This document shows, piece after piece, positions 9,967 through 19,022 of a stretch of DNA of 21,415 nucleotides. The DNA is from Euprymna scolopes (taxonomy: Eukaryota > Mollusca > Cephalopoda > Sepiida > Sepiolidae). How positions within the stretch are numbered: the first letter of the stretch is position 1; each line of letters opens with the position of its first letter. The stretch is from contig CM044495.1 in assembly GCA_024364805.1 (NCBI GenBank), positions 108,729,111 through 108,750,525 of the forward strand, read 5' to 3'. The notes below the pieces were generated by a model. It saw nothing but the letters and a program-made list of their open reading frames with translations. It made no database searches and had not been told where the DNA came from. The translations under genes were made by a program, and so were the position numbers.

Positions 9967-11421
9967 GCCAAGTAGGATAAAAGATCACTAACGTAGAAGA
10001 AAGTTGCACAACCAAATGTACAGGGATAACCTGAAACTGTTTGCAAAACCAAAGACAGCCCTAAAATCAGTATGTCGACATGACGAGGATATTTAACCGG
10101 AGTATCTGAATGGAATTCGGTATGTAAAAATGCACACTGCCGACCATTAGGCGGGGGGAGGAAGAAACAGAAAGTATAATGCAATCCAATCAAACAGAGC
10201 TGAGAGCACTAGGTTAACGTAATACCTACAAATGCTAGAAAGTGCTGGAAGCAGACACAATTAAAGCAACGGAAATGAGAGAAAAATTAGAAAGGGATTC
10301 CTTAGAAAGACAAAATGGTCTCGAAACTTAAGTATATAGTAGAAACACAATTAAAGGAATAAACACGTGGGCAGTGTCACCAATCTGGACTTTTTACAAT
10401 CTGGACAAAGGGGACCAAAATAATTCCGACCATAAGACCAGAAAAATAATGGCTATGCACAATGCATTACATCTACAGGATAGTATGACCGATTATATGT
10501 GAAACGGAAAGACGGAGAGAAAAGGCTGGGTTGTATTGAGGACTTCGTAAATAACAGGAAAAACGAAATAGAAAAAAATACATAACTCAGAATACTGAAA
10601 AAAAATACTGATACCACAAAAGAAACAAACAAAATAAAACAGAGATGAGAAATGAGACGAGGAAAAACATGTGAAGAGAAACGGCTACACGGATGATTCA
10701 TAAAGATTACAACAGAAGAGACTAAAGAAAATAACTAACAATGGCAACAAAAAGAAATCTACATAACCTAAAATAATCACTAATATCAGCTGCACAGGAT
10801 AATACAATTATAACCCATTACATCAAAGCAATTATCGACAAGACACAAGAAAACAGCAAATAGTGACTATGCGGATAAAGAGACGAAACACTAAGCCACA
10901 TAATAAGTGAATGCAGCAAATTATTCCCAAAGAATATAAAATATACATTATCGGTGGAGGAGGCAGTGCAGTGACAATTACGCAAAAAGATTGCATCTTG
11001 GACACGCACACAAATTGTACAAGTAGAAACCGGCAGCCATACAGAGAAATGAATACCCAAAAATCCTATAGTACGTGGATGTACAAACGGATAAGCCTAT
11101 CGAAGCAAGAAGACCCGATGTATTAATAGTTAACAAAAAGGAAAAGTCCTGCCAGATTAAAATGTTTGCCAATCCAGCAGACAACAGAGTGAAGATCAAG
11201 GAGATAGAGAAGCGTAGCAAAACCAATAAACTGGCCAGAGAGCTCAAAGAGATCGGAAAAAGAAGAAAGTCAAGATTACACCTCTAATAGTAAGAGAGCT
11301 GAAAACAATACTAAAAAACTTAGAAAAAAGAATGGAAGAAATTGGAATCACAGGTATGGCCGAAAAGATACAACTTATTTCAATAACGAAAACAGAAGAA
11401 CTATTAAGGAAAATCCTCTAA
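9966..11421 (+). pseudogene. LINE ORF2 C-terminal remnant (RT end, CCHC, REL endonuclease)
   Basis: An intact protein would nick the target and prime reverse transcription from it. Pieces in order, all plus strand: MYRDNLKLFAK at 10016-10048, the catalytic YMDD box with the second Asp changed to Asn; KATEMREKL near 10265; TRKIMAMHNALH from about 10438; HIISECSKL at 10897-10923, the last His and Cys of a CCHC knuckle whose first Cys positions are lost; EARRPDVLIVNKKEKSCQI from 11102, the PD motif of the restriction-like nuclease, with its usual second acidic residue replaced; NLEKRMEEIGITG and ELLRKIL, ending at a stop at 11419-11421. Many frameshifts and stops separate these pieces (for example between the PD segment and the last one). 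It is dead. Confidence 0.8.
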
Positions 11422-11640
11422 TGTGGAGACAAACATAACACATGAACTACACGCAAAGACTGGACACAGCAAAGGATACACATGAAAAACACAAAGGAAC
11501 ACCACATGGAAGCATGAAAACTGAAATAGTATAATTTTAAGATGCCGCCCCCTTTTTATATCAGTGATTGTCATTATTAATGTGCACCATAACAAATAAT
11601 TCGGAGGATCAAGGAGGCTAGAAAGACCGAGGAGAAAATT
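9966..11640 (+). mobile_element. 5'-truncated LINE with C-terminal restriction-like endonuclease
   Basis: A plus-strand non-LTR retrotransposon fragment beginning just before the catalytic motif of reverse transcriptase and running through the C-terminal domains into a 3' untranslated stretch. The upstream part of the element is absent; the (AAT)n tract at 9883-9965 sits at the break. The C-terminal zinc knuckle followed by a PD-(D/E)XK nuclease puts it with R2-type or related LINEs rather than the APE-endonuclease LINEs. The 3' boundary near 11640 is approximate. Confidence 0.8.
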
Positions 11641-11892
11641 CACTAACCAGACCTCCGCTGGCTGAGTTAAAAATAGACTGGTTTCTTGGGTAGGCCTATT
11701 GCCAACTAAATTTCAGTAAAGACCATAGTCACTGCCAACCAGAAATCAATGATATCCGGCTGTGCAATGACGTAAACTCTTTTACAAAGGTTATCAACTC
11801 CGTGAAGTGTACTGGCAGTCTGCAAAGACTTCTTGTCACTCAGACTCTAAGAAACACCAGAAATTGTTATCAAAGAGCATTCTTTATTGGTG
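11641..11892. other. Unassigned sequence between LINE and Helitron end
   Basis: About 250 bp of more balanced base composition than its surroundings, with no open frame and no family I recognise. It flanks the Helitron terminus on the outside and is not tandemly repeated. Confidence 0.4.
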
Positions 11893-11893
11893 A

Positions 11894-11921
11894 CTAGCGA
11901 TGCTACCCGGCGTTGCTCGGG
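11894..11921 (-). other. Helitron 3' terminus (hairpin plus CTAG)
   Basis: Minus strand reads CCCGAGCAACGCCGGG, TAGCATCG, CTAG, T. The stem is CCCG/CGGG; an A-C mismatch lies just inside where the version I recall (CCCGGGCAACGCCGGG) has a fifth pair. The hairpin acts as the terminator of rolling-circle transposition in Helitrons. Confidence 0.65.
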
Positions 11922-12029
11922 ACGGTATAAACAATGAGAAAATTGAAGTTTATTTTGAATATCATTGTTATTTTTTGGAGAGAGGAATTTTTAATATCTA
12001 TGGAGCATTTGCTATTTCAAGCAAAATAA

Positions 12030-12230
12030 TATTTTACCTACACTAGGACGGCTATTACACATGTATGAAATAAAGGTAATTTACGGGATATATATGAAAT
12101 GATTTTAGCTTTTTGGGACGGGTAGATTACAACACATTTCAAATGTTTACCTACTCTCGGACGGGCAATTTAAATACATATATGAAACAATTTAACATAC
12201 TCTCGACAGGCATTGACAACATATATTACA
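12030..12230. repeat. Short imperfect tandem units (about 45-70 bp)
   Basis: A box of the type GGACGG or GACAGG followed by ATTAC or ATTTA recurs at about 12046, 12116, 12159 and 12204, in the last two copies preceded by CTACTCTC or ATACTCTC and in most followed by ATATATGAAA-like sequence. Spacing is 70, 43 and 45 bp, so the units are degenerate. Confidence 0.6.
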
Positions 12231-12257
12231 TAATTTCTCTTCCCACCAAGGCTACCA

Positions 12258-13050
12258 TAATTTTAAGAAACTTGGAATCATTTTTAGAAGATGGATCATT
12301 ACGAGTTCCAAATAAATACATAAATTCATTGTGTTCGTTAATGAATTCGTTACTTGCTTCACCATAAATTTCAACATTACTGAATTTCTTTCCTTCCTTA
12401 CTATCGTTACTATTATTGTAAAAAAATTATGTCATTTTTTGAAGATGCCTCAGCAAGATTTTAAAATTAATGCATGAACACATTGGTACAGTCAAATTAT
12501 TAGACAACCCCTGCTTCATTATCAAAGTCCACATTACTCTGTTTCATTTTCCCCACTACGGACAAGAAAATATTTTGAAAAAAAAGACGTCATTTTCGGA
12601 AGATTACTCAGCAAGCGTTTTAACAAATAAATACATATGTTGAGTAGCTTTGCGACTAGGCAATGCTTGCCTCACTAAAAATTCCACATTACTGTGTTCT
12701 TTCTTTCTCTACTAATGACACCGTCAATTTAAGTGAAAGAATATCATTTCTTTACCAGAACTCGATAGGTTTTACAAATAATTACATAAATGCATTGATG
12801 CGAATTATTATTAGACAATTTGTGCTTTAACGCAATTTTCAATATTAATTTAGTGCTACCTTACTTCCACAACCACCAACAACATTATAGTAAGAGAAAG
12901 GATGTTATTTCCGGGATATGATTCCATAGCAATTCCAAAATTTTAAATATGACATTGTGGGAGATTGCATAGTGACACTAAGATGACCATTACTCTCTCC
13001 GGGCCCACCCCAAAAGTGAATGTGTCTTAATTCATAGAACTCGATAACAC
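12258..13050. repeat. Diverged tandem array, units of about 158 bp
   Basis: Boxes GTCATTTTCGGAAGATTACTCAGCAAG, split here for length as GTCATTTTC then GAAGATTACTCAGCAAG, and further AAATAAATACATAAAT, TAGGCAATGCTTGC and TTCCACATTACTGTGTT recur with starts near 12258, 12431, 12588, 12746 and 12904. Intervals are about 173, 157, 158 and 158 bp. The second half (CCACATTA, pyrimidine stretch, CTACGGA, GAAAATATTTTGA) resembles the end of the unit in the neighbouring 160-bp array, so the two arrays may share an ancestor. Confidence 0.65.
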
Positions 13051-13119
13051 GTCAAAAAGCAACATAATCATGTATCTTTCTACTCACCACATCCCCTGAG
13101 ACGTCATCTCCGAAGTTAA

Positions 13120-16075
13120 CATTGAAATTAAAAAAAAATATCGTTGACCACCTAGAGAAACTGATCAATTTTCTGGGCGTTCATTACAAGCACACCAATC
13201 AATTAACTCATATTTCATTATTTTCCAAATTCGTGGATATGTTACTAATTTCGACAATCATTTTTCATAATTTTAACTCATATAAATGCCCCCTCTTTCA
13301 CGAAAAATAATCATTTTGATGTATTGTTTGGGTTGATTATTTCATTACACGCACACCAATCAATTAACTCACATTTAATCATTTTTTTATAATTCTTGGG
13401 TATGTTACTAATTTCAACAATCACTTTTTATAATTTAACCCAAATTATACCCCTCTTACAAAATAATAATTTTGATATATTGTCTGCGTTCTTTATTTCA
13501 TTAAAGAAACTCCAATCAAATAAATCACAGTTTATCATTTCTCATATTTCATGGAAATATTACTCATTTCGACAATCATTTTTCATAATTGTAACCCACA
13601 TTACCGCGCACGCTTTTACGAAAATAATAACTTTGATATATTTTCTGGGCCGATTATTTCATTACAAACACACCAATCAATAACTCATATTTCATCATTT
13701 TTCATAATTCTGGGATATGTTACTTATTTCGAACATTTTTTTTCATAATTTTCATCCACATTATCGCCCCCTGCTTACGAAAATAAGAACTTTGATATAT
13801 TATTAGGGTGTTTATTTCATTACAAACATACCAATCGATTTATTCACATTTCATCATTTTTAATAATTCCTGAATATGTTGCTTATTTCGAAAATCATTT
13901 TTTATAATTTTCATCCACATTATGACCTTCTATTATGAAAATCATAACTTTGATATATTGTATGGCTTTATTATTTCATCACAAACACGTTAATCAATGA
14001 ACTCACATTTCATCGTTTTCATAATTCGTGGATATGTTACAAATTTCGACAATCATTTTTGTAAATAATTTAAACGCACATTATCATTCCTTATCCAAAA
14101 TAATGGCTCAGATAAATTATCTGAGTTGATTATTTCATTACAAACACACCAATCGAGTTATTCACATTTCACAATTTTTCATAATTCTTGGATATGTAAC
14201 TAATTTGGACAACCATTTTTCATAATTTTGACCTACATTATCGCCCCCCCCATCTAACAAAAATAATAACTGTGATGTACTGTCTGCGCTGATTATTTCA
14301 TTGCAACCACACCCGAATCGGTAAATTTACATGTAAATATTTTAATAATTCTTGGATATGTTACTAATTTCGACAATTATTGTATTATTGTAACCCACAT
14401 TATATCCCCCTTCCCCTTTATGAAAATGTAACTGATATATTGCCTGGGTAGATTATTTAATTACAGAAGCACCAAATCCATTAATAAACATTTCAATATT
14501 TTACATAATTCATGGATATGCTACTGATTTCATTACAAACACACCAATCGATTTATTCACATTTCATCATTTTTCATGATTCGTGGATATGTTATTAATT
14601 TAAAAAAATATTTTTCATGATCGTAACGCACATTATGCCTACCCCCTTACGAAAATAATAACTTTGATATTGTCTGAGCGGGTAAATTCATTACAAACGC
14701 ACAAATCAATCAACTTACATTTCATCATTTTTCATAATTCTTGGATATATTTCTATTTTCGACAATCATTTTTATAATAATTATAACCCACATTACTGCC
14801 CCGTTTTTACGAAAATACCAACTTTGATATATTGTCTGGACCGATTCTGTAATTAACAACCCCACCAATTAATTAGATGACATTTTTTCATTGTTAGTAT
14901 GTTACTAATTTCGACAATCATATTTTACAATTACAACCCACATTATCGCATCCTCCCGTACCAAAATAATAACTTTGATATATTGTCTGAGCCGATTTTT
15001 TAATTACAAACGCGCTAATCAATAAACCCACATTGCATCATTCTTCATAATTCTCGGATATGTTACTAATTTCGACAATCATATTTTTTTTTATTTTTTA
15101 ACCCACATTATGCCCCCCCTTTTACGAAAATATTAACTTTGACATATTGTCTAGGGTGATTGTTTCATTACAAACACACCAATCTATTTGTTCACATTTT
15201 ATCATTCTCCATAATTCTTCGATACCTTACTAATTTCGAGAATCATTTTTTATAATTTTAACCTACATTATCACCCCCACACTTCGAAAAAAATAACTTT
15301 GATATATCGTCTAGATTAAATTATTATTTATTTACAAACTCACCAATCAATTAATAAACATTTCATCATTTTACATAATTCCGTGATATGTAACTTATTT
15401 CAGCAATAATTTTTCATTATTTTAACCTACATTATAAACCCCTTACAAAAATATTAATTTGACATATTGCATGAGTTGTTTATTTCATTACAAACACATC
15501 AATCGATGTATTCACATTTCATCATTTTTCATCATTCTTGGATATGTTACTAATTTCGAAAACCATTTTTCATAATTGTAACCCACATTGCCGCCACCCC
15601 TCCTACGAAAATAATACTTTTGATATATTGTCTGACTTTGTTATTTATTAAAAATAACACAAATAAATTAACTCAGATTTCATCATTTTTCATAATTCTT
15701 GGATATGTTACAATCATGTTTTATAATTGTAAGTCACATTATGGCCACCCATTAAGAAAATATTAACTCAGATATATTATCTGAATTTATTATTTCATTA
15801 CATACACACTGGTCGATTAATTCACATTTCATCATTTTTCATAATTCTTGGATATGTTACTAATTGCAACAATCATTTTACATAATTTAAACCCACATTA
15901 TAGCCTCCTTTCCATTACAAAAATAATAATTTGATATATTGTCTGGGTTGATTATTTCATTAAAGAAAACATCAATCAATTAACTCACATTTTATAATTT
16001 TTCATAATTCTTGGAATGTTATTAATTTAGACAATAATTTTTCATAAGTTTAATCCACATTGTCGCCCGCCCCCA
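13120..16075. repeat. Satellite-like array, about 19 units of roughly 160 bp
   Basis: Each unit contains, in order, ATTTCATTACAAACACACC, CACATTTCATCATTTTTC, GGATATGTTACTAATTTC, GACAATCATTTTTCATAATT, an ACCCACATTATCG box, a C-rich run, and ACGAAAATAATAACTTTGAT with ATATTGTCTG. The box GTTACTAATTT or its variants falls at about 13241, 13404, 13559, 13719, 13878, 14036, 14195, 14360, 14520, 14591, 14750, 14901, 15062, 15226, 15390, 15546, 15706, 15856 and 16018. Intervals are 150-165 bp except 71 bp between 14520 and 14591, where one unit is cut short. Open frames of 62-95 codons here are repeat shadows. Confidence 0.93.
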
Positions 16076-16089
16076 AAATACTAACAATC

Positions 16090-16500
16090 TAATAATGTAT
16101 GTTAAAATATACATGAAATAAAGTAATGTTCTAATCGTAAACTGTTTCAGCCATTTCCAGAAACTGACCCTATATCCCCCATTCCACTGGTAATATATAG
16201 TAATCGTAAACGGTTTCGGTCATTTCCTAAACTGATGTCATATCCCCCACATCAATGTTAAAAACACACATGGAATAATGCAATGCCTAAATCATAGACT
16301 GTTTCAGCGTTTGTATATTAGATAAAGTAATTTTGAGATCGTAAAATTCTTCAGCCATTTCCGGGTCTGACTTCGTATCCCCACTTCTTTAAAAAATATA
16401 TATATATATATGAAATAAAGTATTTTTTGAGATCATAAACTGCTTCAGCTATTTCCGGGACTTACTCCATATTCCGCTTCCCACCTCTTAAATATAGCTG
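16090..16500. repeat. Tandem array of about 85-bp units (five copies)
   Basis: Repeated boxes are ATGAAATAAAGTAAT, GAGATCGTAAACTGTTTCAG, CCATTTCCGGGACTGAC and ATATCCCCCACTTC, in that order, starting near 16095, 16192, 16257, 16310 and 16391. Copies vary in length (about 53-97 bp) through small deletions; one carries a (TA)n expansion at about 16396-16412. A further decayed copy is visible near 17160-17250. Confidence 0.8.
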
Positions 16501-17160
16501 TGTCGGTTATTTTGTATTTTCTAGAATGAGCCAATCACTGGAAAAAGCTATATTATGTTTACTTGTCGTTTTGGGTAAGATCAAAGTGTAGTATCCATCT
16601 GGCGCAGCATTGCAGCGAAATCAACTACTGGCCCACTCTCCATAAACAGAAAAAGTGGCGGTAAGTCTTGGGATAATGAAAAGGACCTAATTCACTACAC
16701 CCCAACCCCAGCTAAACAAAGAAGGTTTGGTAATCCCTTGCGGCCTCCAGAATACTTTTTAAAGCAACATAATCGTCCTTGCCCCCCCCCATCATCAACA
16801 CATGACGTCACTTCCGGAAAAATTACTCGGCCTTTTTTCGAAATACATGATTTCATTATAAATTGTTTGTATTTTTTAATATGGGTACTACACTATAGAA
16901 GTACCTTATTAAAAATCAAGGTACTCAAAAAATAAATATTTAAAAGTGCAGTTAGTGATTAGGCAACACTTGCTTTACAATAAACTAATCAAGGAATTGG
17001 ATTGAGAAACAGATACTTAATGTAAACTGATACTAAAAAAATAGAGATAATACATGTCAGTTTCTTATTTAATAAATTGTTAGGTGAAAGTACAGAATTG
17101 TTTAAATAATACCTTTCCCTCTCCATATTAAGAATAACTTTCTAAATAATAATCTTATTA
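16501..17160. other. Helitron interior between arrays, with a stray 158-bp-type unit
   Basis: No gene. The segment AAAGCAACATAATC at about 16758 and GACGTCACTTCCGGAAAAATTACTC at about 16804 (the second read as GACGTCACTTCC then GGAAAAATTACTC) match sequence at about 13055-13105 and the start of the 12.26-13.05 kb units, and AGTGATTAGGCAACACTTGC near 16954 matches a later box of the same unit. So the central array is bracketed on both sides by related sequence. The 65-codon frame at 16738-16935 is not convincing. Confidence 0.5.
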
Positions 17161-17349
17161 CTTCAGCACGATCCGTATTCTGTGTGGCATCCAACTCCCC
17201 GTCTTAAACATATGTTAAATAAACTAAATACGAGATCGTAAAAGCATATATAGGCGTGTTTTCATATTTACAAGTTTCAAACCGCGAGTAAAATTTACGT
17301 ATGGTGTTTTTTTTTGTTTTTTTTTTCATACAAAAACATAATGGAATGT
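17160..17349. other. Decayed 85-bp-type unit and poly-T, probable Helitron right margin
   Basis: CTTCAGCACG at about 17162, AACTCCCCGTCTTAAA, and GAGATCGTAAAAGC near 17233 align with the boxes of the 85-bp array. A T-rich run lies at 17307-17326. The 5' end of the Helitron should fall here but no clear TC end could be fixed. Confidence 0.4.
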
Positions 17350-17425
17350 CGTCAAGAATGAGAGTTCAATAGAAACGTTGGTTTAATTTGAATAAAATAA
17401 AATACGCATAAAGTGCGCTTGAAAC
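17350..17425 (-). repeat. Inverted piece of the 294-bp repeat
   Basis: The reverse complement runs from GTTTCAAGCGCACTT to CTCTCATTCTTGACG and matches 19183-19257 (and 19477-19550) over about 75 bp with few differences. It directly precedes a forward piece of the same repeat. Confidence 0.85.
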
Positions 17426-17429
17426 AAGT

Positions 17430-17511
17430 AGACTCTTGACGTTATTCTCGCGTTACCTACGCACAGTTAAACATTTCAAAATACAACCACCAGATACAAC
17501 GTTCGGCTCTC
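17430..17511 (+). repeat. 294-bp tandem repeat, left fragment
   Basis: CTCTTGACGTTATTCTCGCG then TTACCTACGCACAG, CATTTCAAAATACAACC and CAGATACAACG match 19250-19310 and 19544-19621. The mariner then interrupts the unit at GGCTCT; the continuation resumes at 19023. Confidence 0.85.
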
Positions 17512-17548
17512 CGAGGGGTGTGCAATAAGTAATACCCCTGACCCACTT
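17512..17548 (+). repeat. Mariner left terminal inverted repeat
   Basis: 37 bp starting CGAGGGGTGTGCAATAAGTA. It is complementary to the right TIR except at three positions. Confidence 0.95.
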
Positions 17549-17678
17549 CCAATTGGATGATCATGCTGAAATTTTGCATGTTCAATGATTTATATCTCTA
17601 CGGGTTATATGGCAAATTACAGCTCTGAACTAATTGTGATTTCTTTTTTACAGATGTTGGAACTGAGTCAGGTGTGAA

Positions 17679-18136
17679 ATGGAGCCTGTTGAATATCGAA
17701 CAGTGATTCGGTTTTTGTATTTGAAAGGATGCAAACCACAGGGCACTTTTGATGAAATGAAAGAAATTTATGGTGATAATTTCCCATCATATGACCTTGT
17801 AAAACGCTGGCATCGTGAATTCAAACATGGCCGGAAGTTTGTGGAAACAGCTCCTAGACCTAGTCACCCCCTTCTACCATTGATGAGGCATCTGTCCGTC
17901 AAGTTGAGGTTGCCATTTTGGAAGATCGGCGCATTACTATTCGCCAAATAGTCCAAGATGTCAAGATTAGTACAGGGTCTGCGGAAACTATAAATCTTGA
18001 GCATTTACATATGCATAAGGTGCCTGCCAGGTTGATTCCCAGGTTGTTCACACAATTCCAGAAGCGAGAACGCGTCGAGTGCTCGAGGATAAATTTGGAG
18101 ATGTGCGAAGAAGATGAGTCAAACTTTCTCAAAAAG
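17679..18136 (+). pseudogene. Mariner transposase, N-terminal half (unit 1)
   Basis: The start MEPVEYRTVIRFLYLKGCK at 17679 is the first HTH (residues about 1-60, ending near KRWHREFKHGRKFVETAPRP). A frameshift just after this moves the reading to the next frame, where LEDRRITIRQIVQDVKIS (about 17921) forms the second HTH, followed by IPRLFTQFQKRERVECSR and NLEMCEEDES. The DNA-binding half is thus nearly complete, but coding stops at 18139 where the repeat switches back to TIR sequence, before any catalytic aspartate. The leader ends in a pyrimidine tract and CAG (17643-17653) just before the start. Family placement is by recalled similarity to mariner transposases common in octopus. Confidence 0.9.
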
Positions 18137-18284
18137 TAATGTTCCTGACGCACTTCTAGTTGTCTGATTTAGCTGAAAATTCGCATGTTCAAATATTTAT
18201 ATCGCCACGGGCTGTATTGCAAATTACAGCTCTGAGCTAATTGTGCGTTCTGTTTACAGGCGTTTGAACTTAGTCAGGTGGGAA
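18135..18284 (+). repeat. Second copy of mariner leader with truncated internal TIR
   Basis: AGTAAT at 18135 followed by CTGACGCACTT aligns with TIR positions 17 onward of the left end (AAGTAATACCCCTGACCCACTT). The leader follows through GCAAATTACAGCTCTGAGC and a pyrimidine tract ending ACAG. The outer 16 bases of the TIR are absent. Confidence 0.9.
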
Positions 18285-18975
18285 ATGGAGCCCGTTGAAT
18301 GTCGAGCAGTGATCCCTTTTTGTATTTGAAAGGACGCACATCACATGAGCCTTTTGATGAAATGAAAGAACCTTATGGTGATAAAGACCCATGATATGAC
18401 CTTGCAAAACGTGGGCATTATAAATTCAAACACGGCCGGAAGTCTGTGGAAACAGCTCCCACACCTGGTCGATCCACCCCCTTCTGCCATTGATGAGGCA
18501 TCTGTCCGTCAAATAAAATCTGCCATTTTGGAAGATCGGCGCATTACTATTCGAGAAATAGCACAAGATGTCAAGATTAGTACAGTGTCGTTGGAAACTA
18601 TAATTCATGACCATTTGCATAGGCATAAAGTGTCTGGCAGGTGGATTCCAAGGTTGCTCACACAATTCCAGAAGCGAGAACACGTCGAGTGCTCGAGGAT
18701 GTATTTGGAGATGTGCCAAGAAGATAAGTCAAAGTTTTTTGAAAGACTGATTACACAGAATGAAACCTGGGTCCATCACTATGATCCAGAGACCAAAGTC
18801 GTTTTGGAAAGGAAAGCGTTTTCCAGATGATGCAGCCTTGATTTCTGCAGTCACGTCGTGGTTGGAGGACCAAAAACGGTATCCAGAGCTGCATCAAACA
18901 ATGGGAGAAATGCATAACTCTGGGTGGTTCCTATGTAAAGAAAAGCTAATAACTGTGCCAAGTTTCGTTGCTCTA
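18285..18975 (+). pseudogene. Mariner transposase, unit 2, catalytic core deleted
   Basis: MEPVECRAVI at 18285 starts the first HTH and soon shifts frame (one base is missing relative to unit 1 near 18315). From about 18477 a good frame reads PPSAIDEASVRQIKSAILED, RRITIREIAQDVKIS, IPRLLTQFQKREHVECSR, EMCQEDKSKFFERLIT and ETWVHHYDPETK, which contains the first catalytic aspartate region. The protein then jumps, in another frame, to RFPDDAALISAVTSWLEDQ at about 18820, which is C-terminal. The second and third catalytic aspartates are deleted; a full mariner transposase is about 345 residues, so roughly 400 bp is gone. Not functional. Confidence 0.9.
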
Positions 18976-18985
18976 GTGCTATGCG

Positions 18986-19022
18986 AAGTGGGTCAGGGGG
19001 CTTACTTATTGCACGCCCCTCG
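18986..19022 (-). repeat. Mariner right terminal inverted repeat
   Basis: Read on the minus strand it starts CGAGGGGCGTGCAATAAGTA and matches the left TIR at 34 of 37 positions. Confidence 0.95.

Larger units (their letters stand above)
11894..17300 (-). mobile_element. Large non-autonomous Helitron filled with tandem arrays
   Basis: Read on the minus strand, the left border has a Helitron 3' terminus: a GC-rich hairpin CCCGAGCAACGCCGGG (11921-11906), an 8-nt spacer, CTAG (11897-11894), then host T (11893). Hairpin plus CTAG with no terminal inverted repeats is the defining Helitron end, and this hairpin sequence closely resembles ends I recall from invertebrate Helitrons. To the right lie four kinds of tandem array and no Rep/helicase coding. 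Repeats of the same kind (the 85-bp unit) are still recognisable near 17160-17250, so the element probably reaches at least there. The 5' end (TC on the minus strand) was not located, so the right coordinate is an estimate between 17255 and 17349. Confidence 0.6.
17512..19022 (+). mobile_element. Mariner transposon with partially duplicated interior
   Basis: 37-bp terminal inverted repeats at 17512-17548 and 18986-19022 start CGAGGGG and differ at only three positions. The target is inside a 294-bp repeat unit; TA follows the right end (19023-19024), while the left flank is TC, probably a decayed TA. The interior is a head-to-tail partial dimer: 17512-18136 carries the 5' TIR, leader and first half of the transposase. 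At 18135-18136 the sequence switches back to position 17 of a TIR (AGTAAT...CTGACGCACTT) and repeats the leader and first half, then continues to a 3' end with an internal deletion. It cannot encode an active transposase. Confidence 0.92.

Noticed and set aside
9849-10193. Minus-strand frame with a long leucine run
   Set aside because: Antisense reading of the (AAT)n tract and the LINE fragment.
10453-11060. Several minus-strand frames of 80-89 codons
   Set aside because: They are antisense shadows of the plus-strand LINE remnant.
13122-13748. Plus-strand frames of 62-95 codons with similar peptides
   Set aside because: They are readings of successive 160-bp tandem units and are not conserved in frame across the array.
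17040-17046. Possible Helitron 5' end reading TCTCTAT on the minus strand, followed by host A
   Set aside because: It fits the TC rule, but a decayed unit of the internal 85-bp array is still visible at 17160-17250, so the element seems to extend further right.
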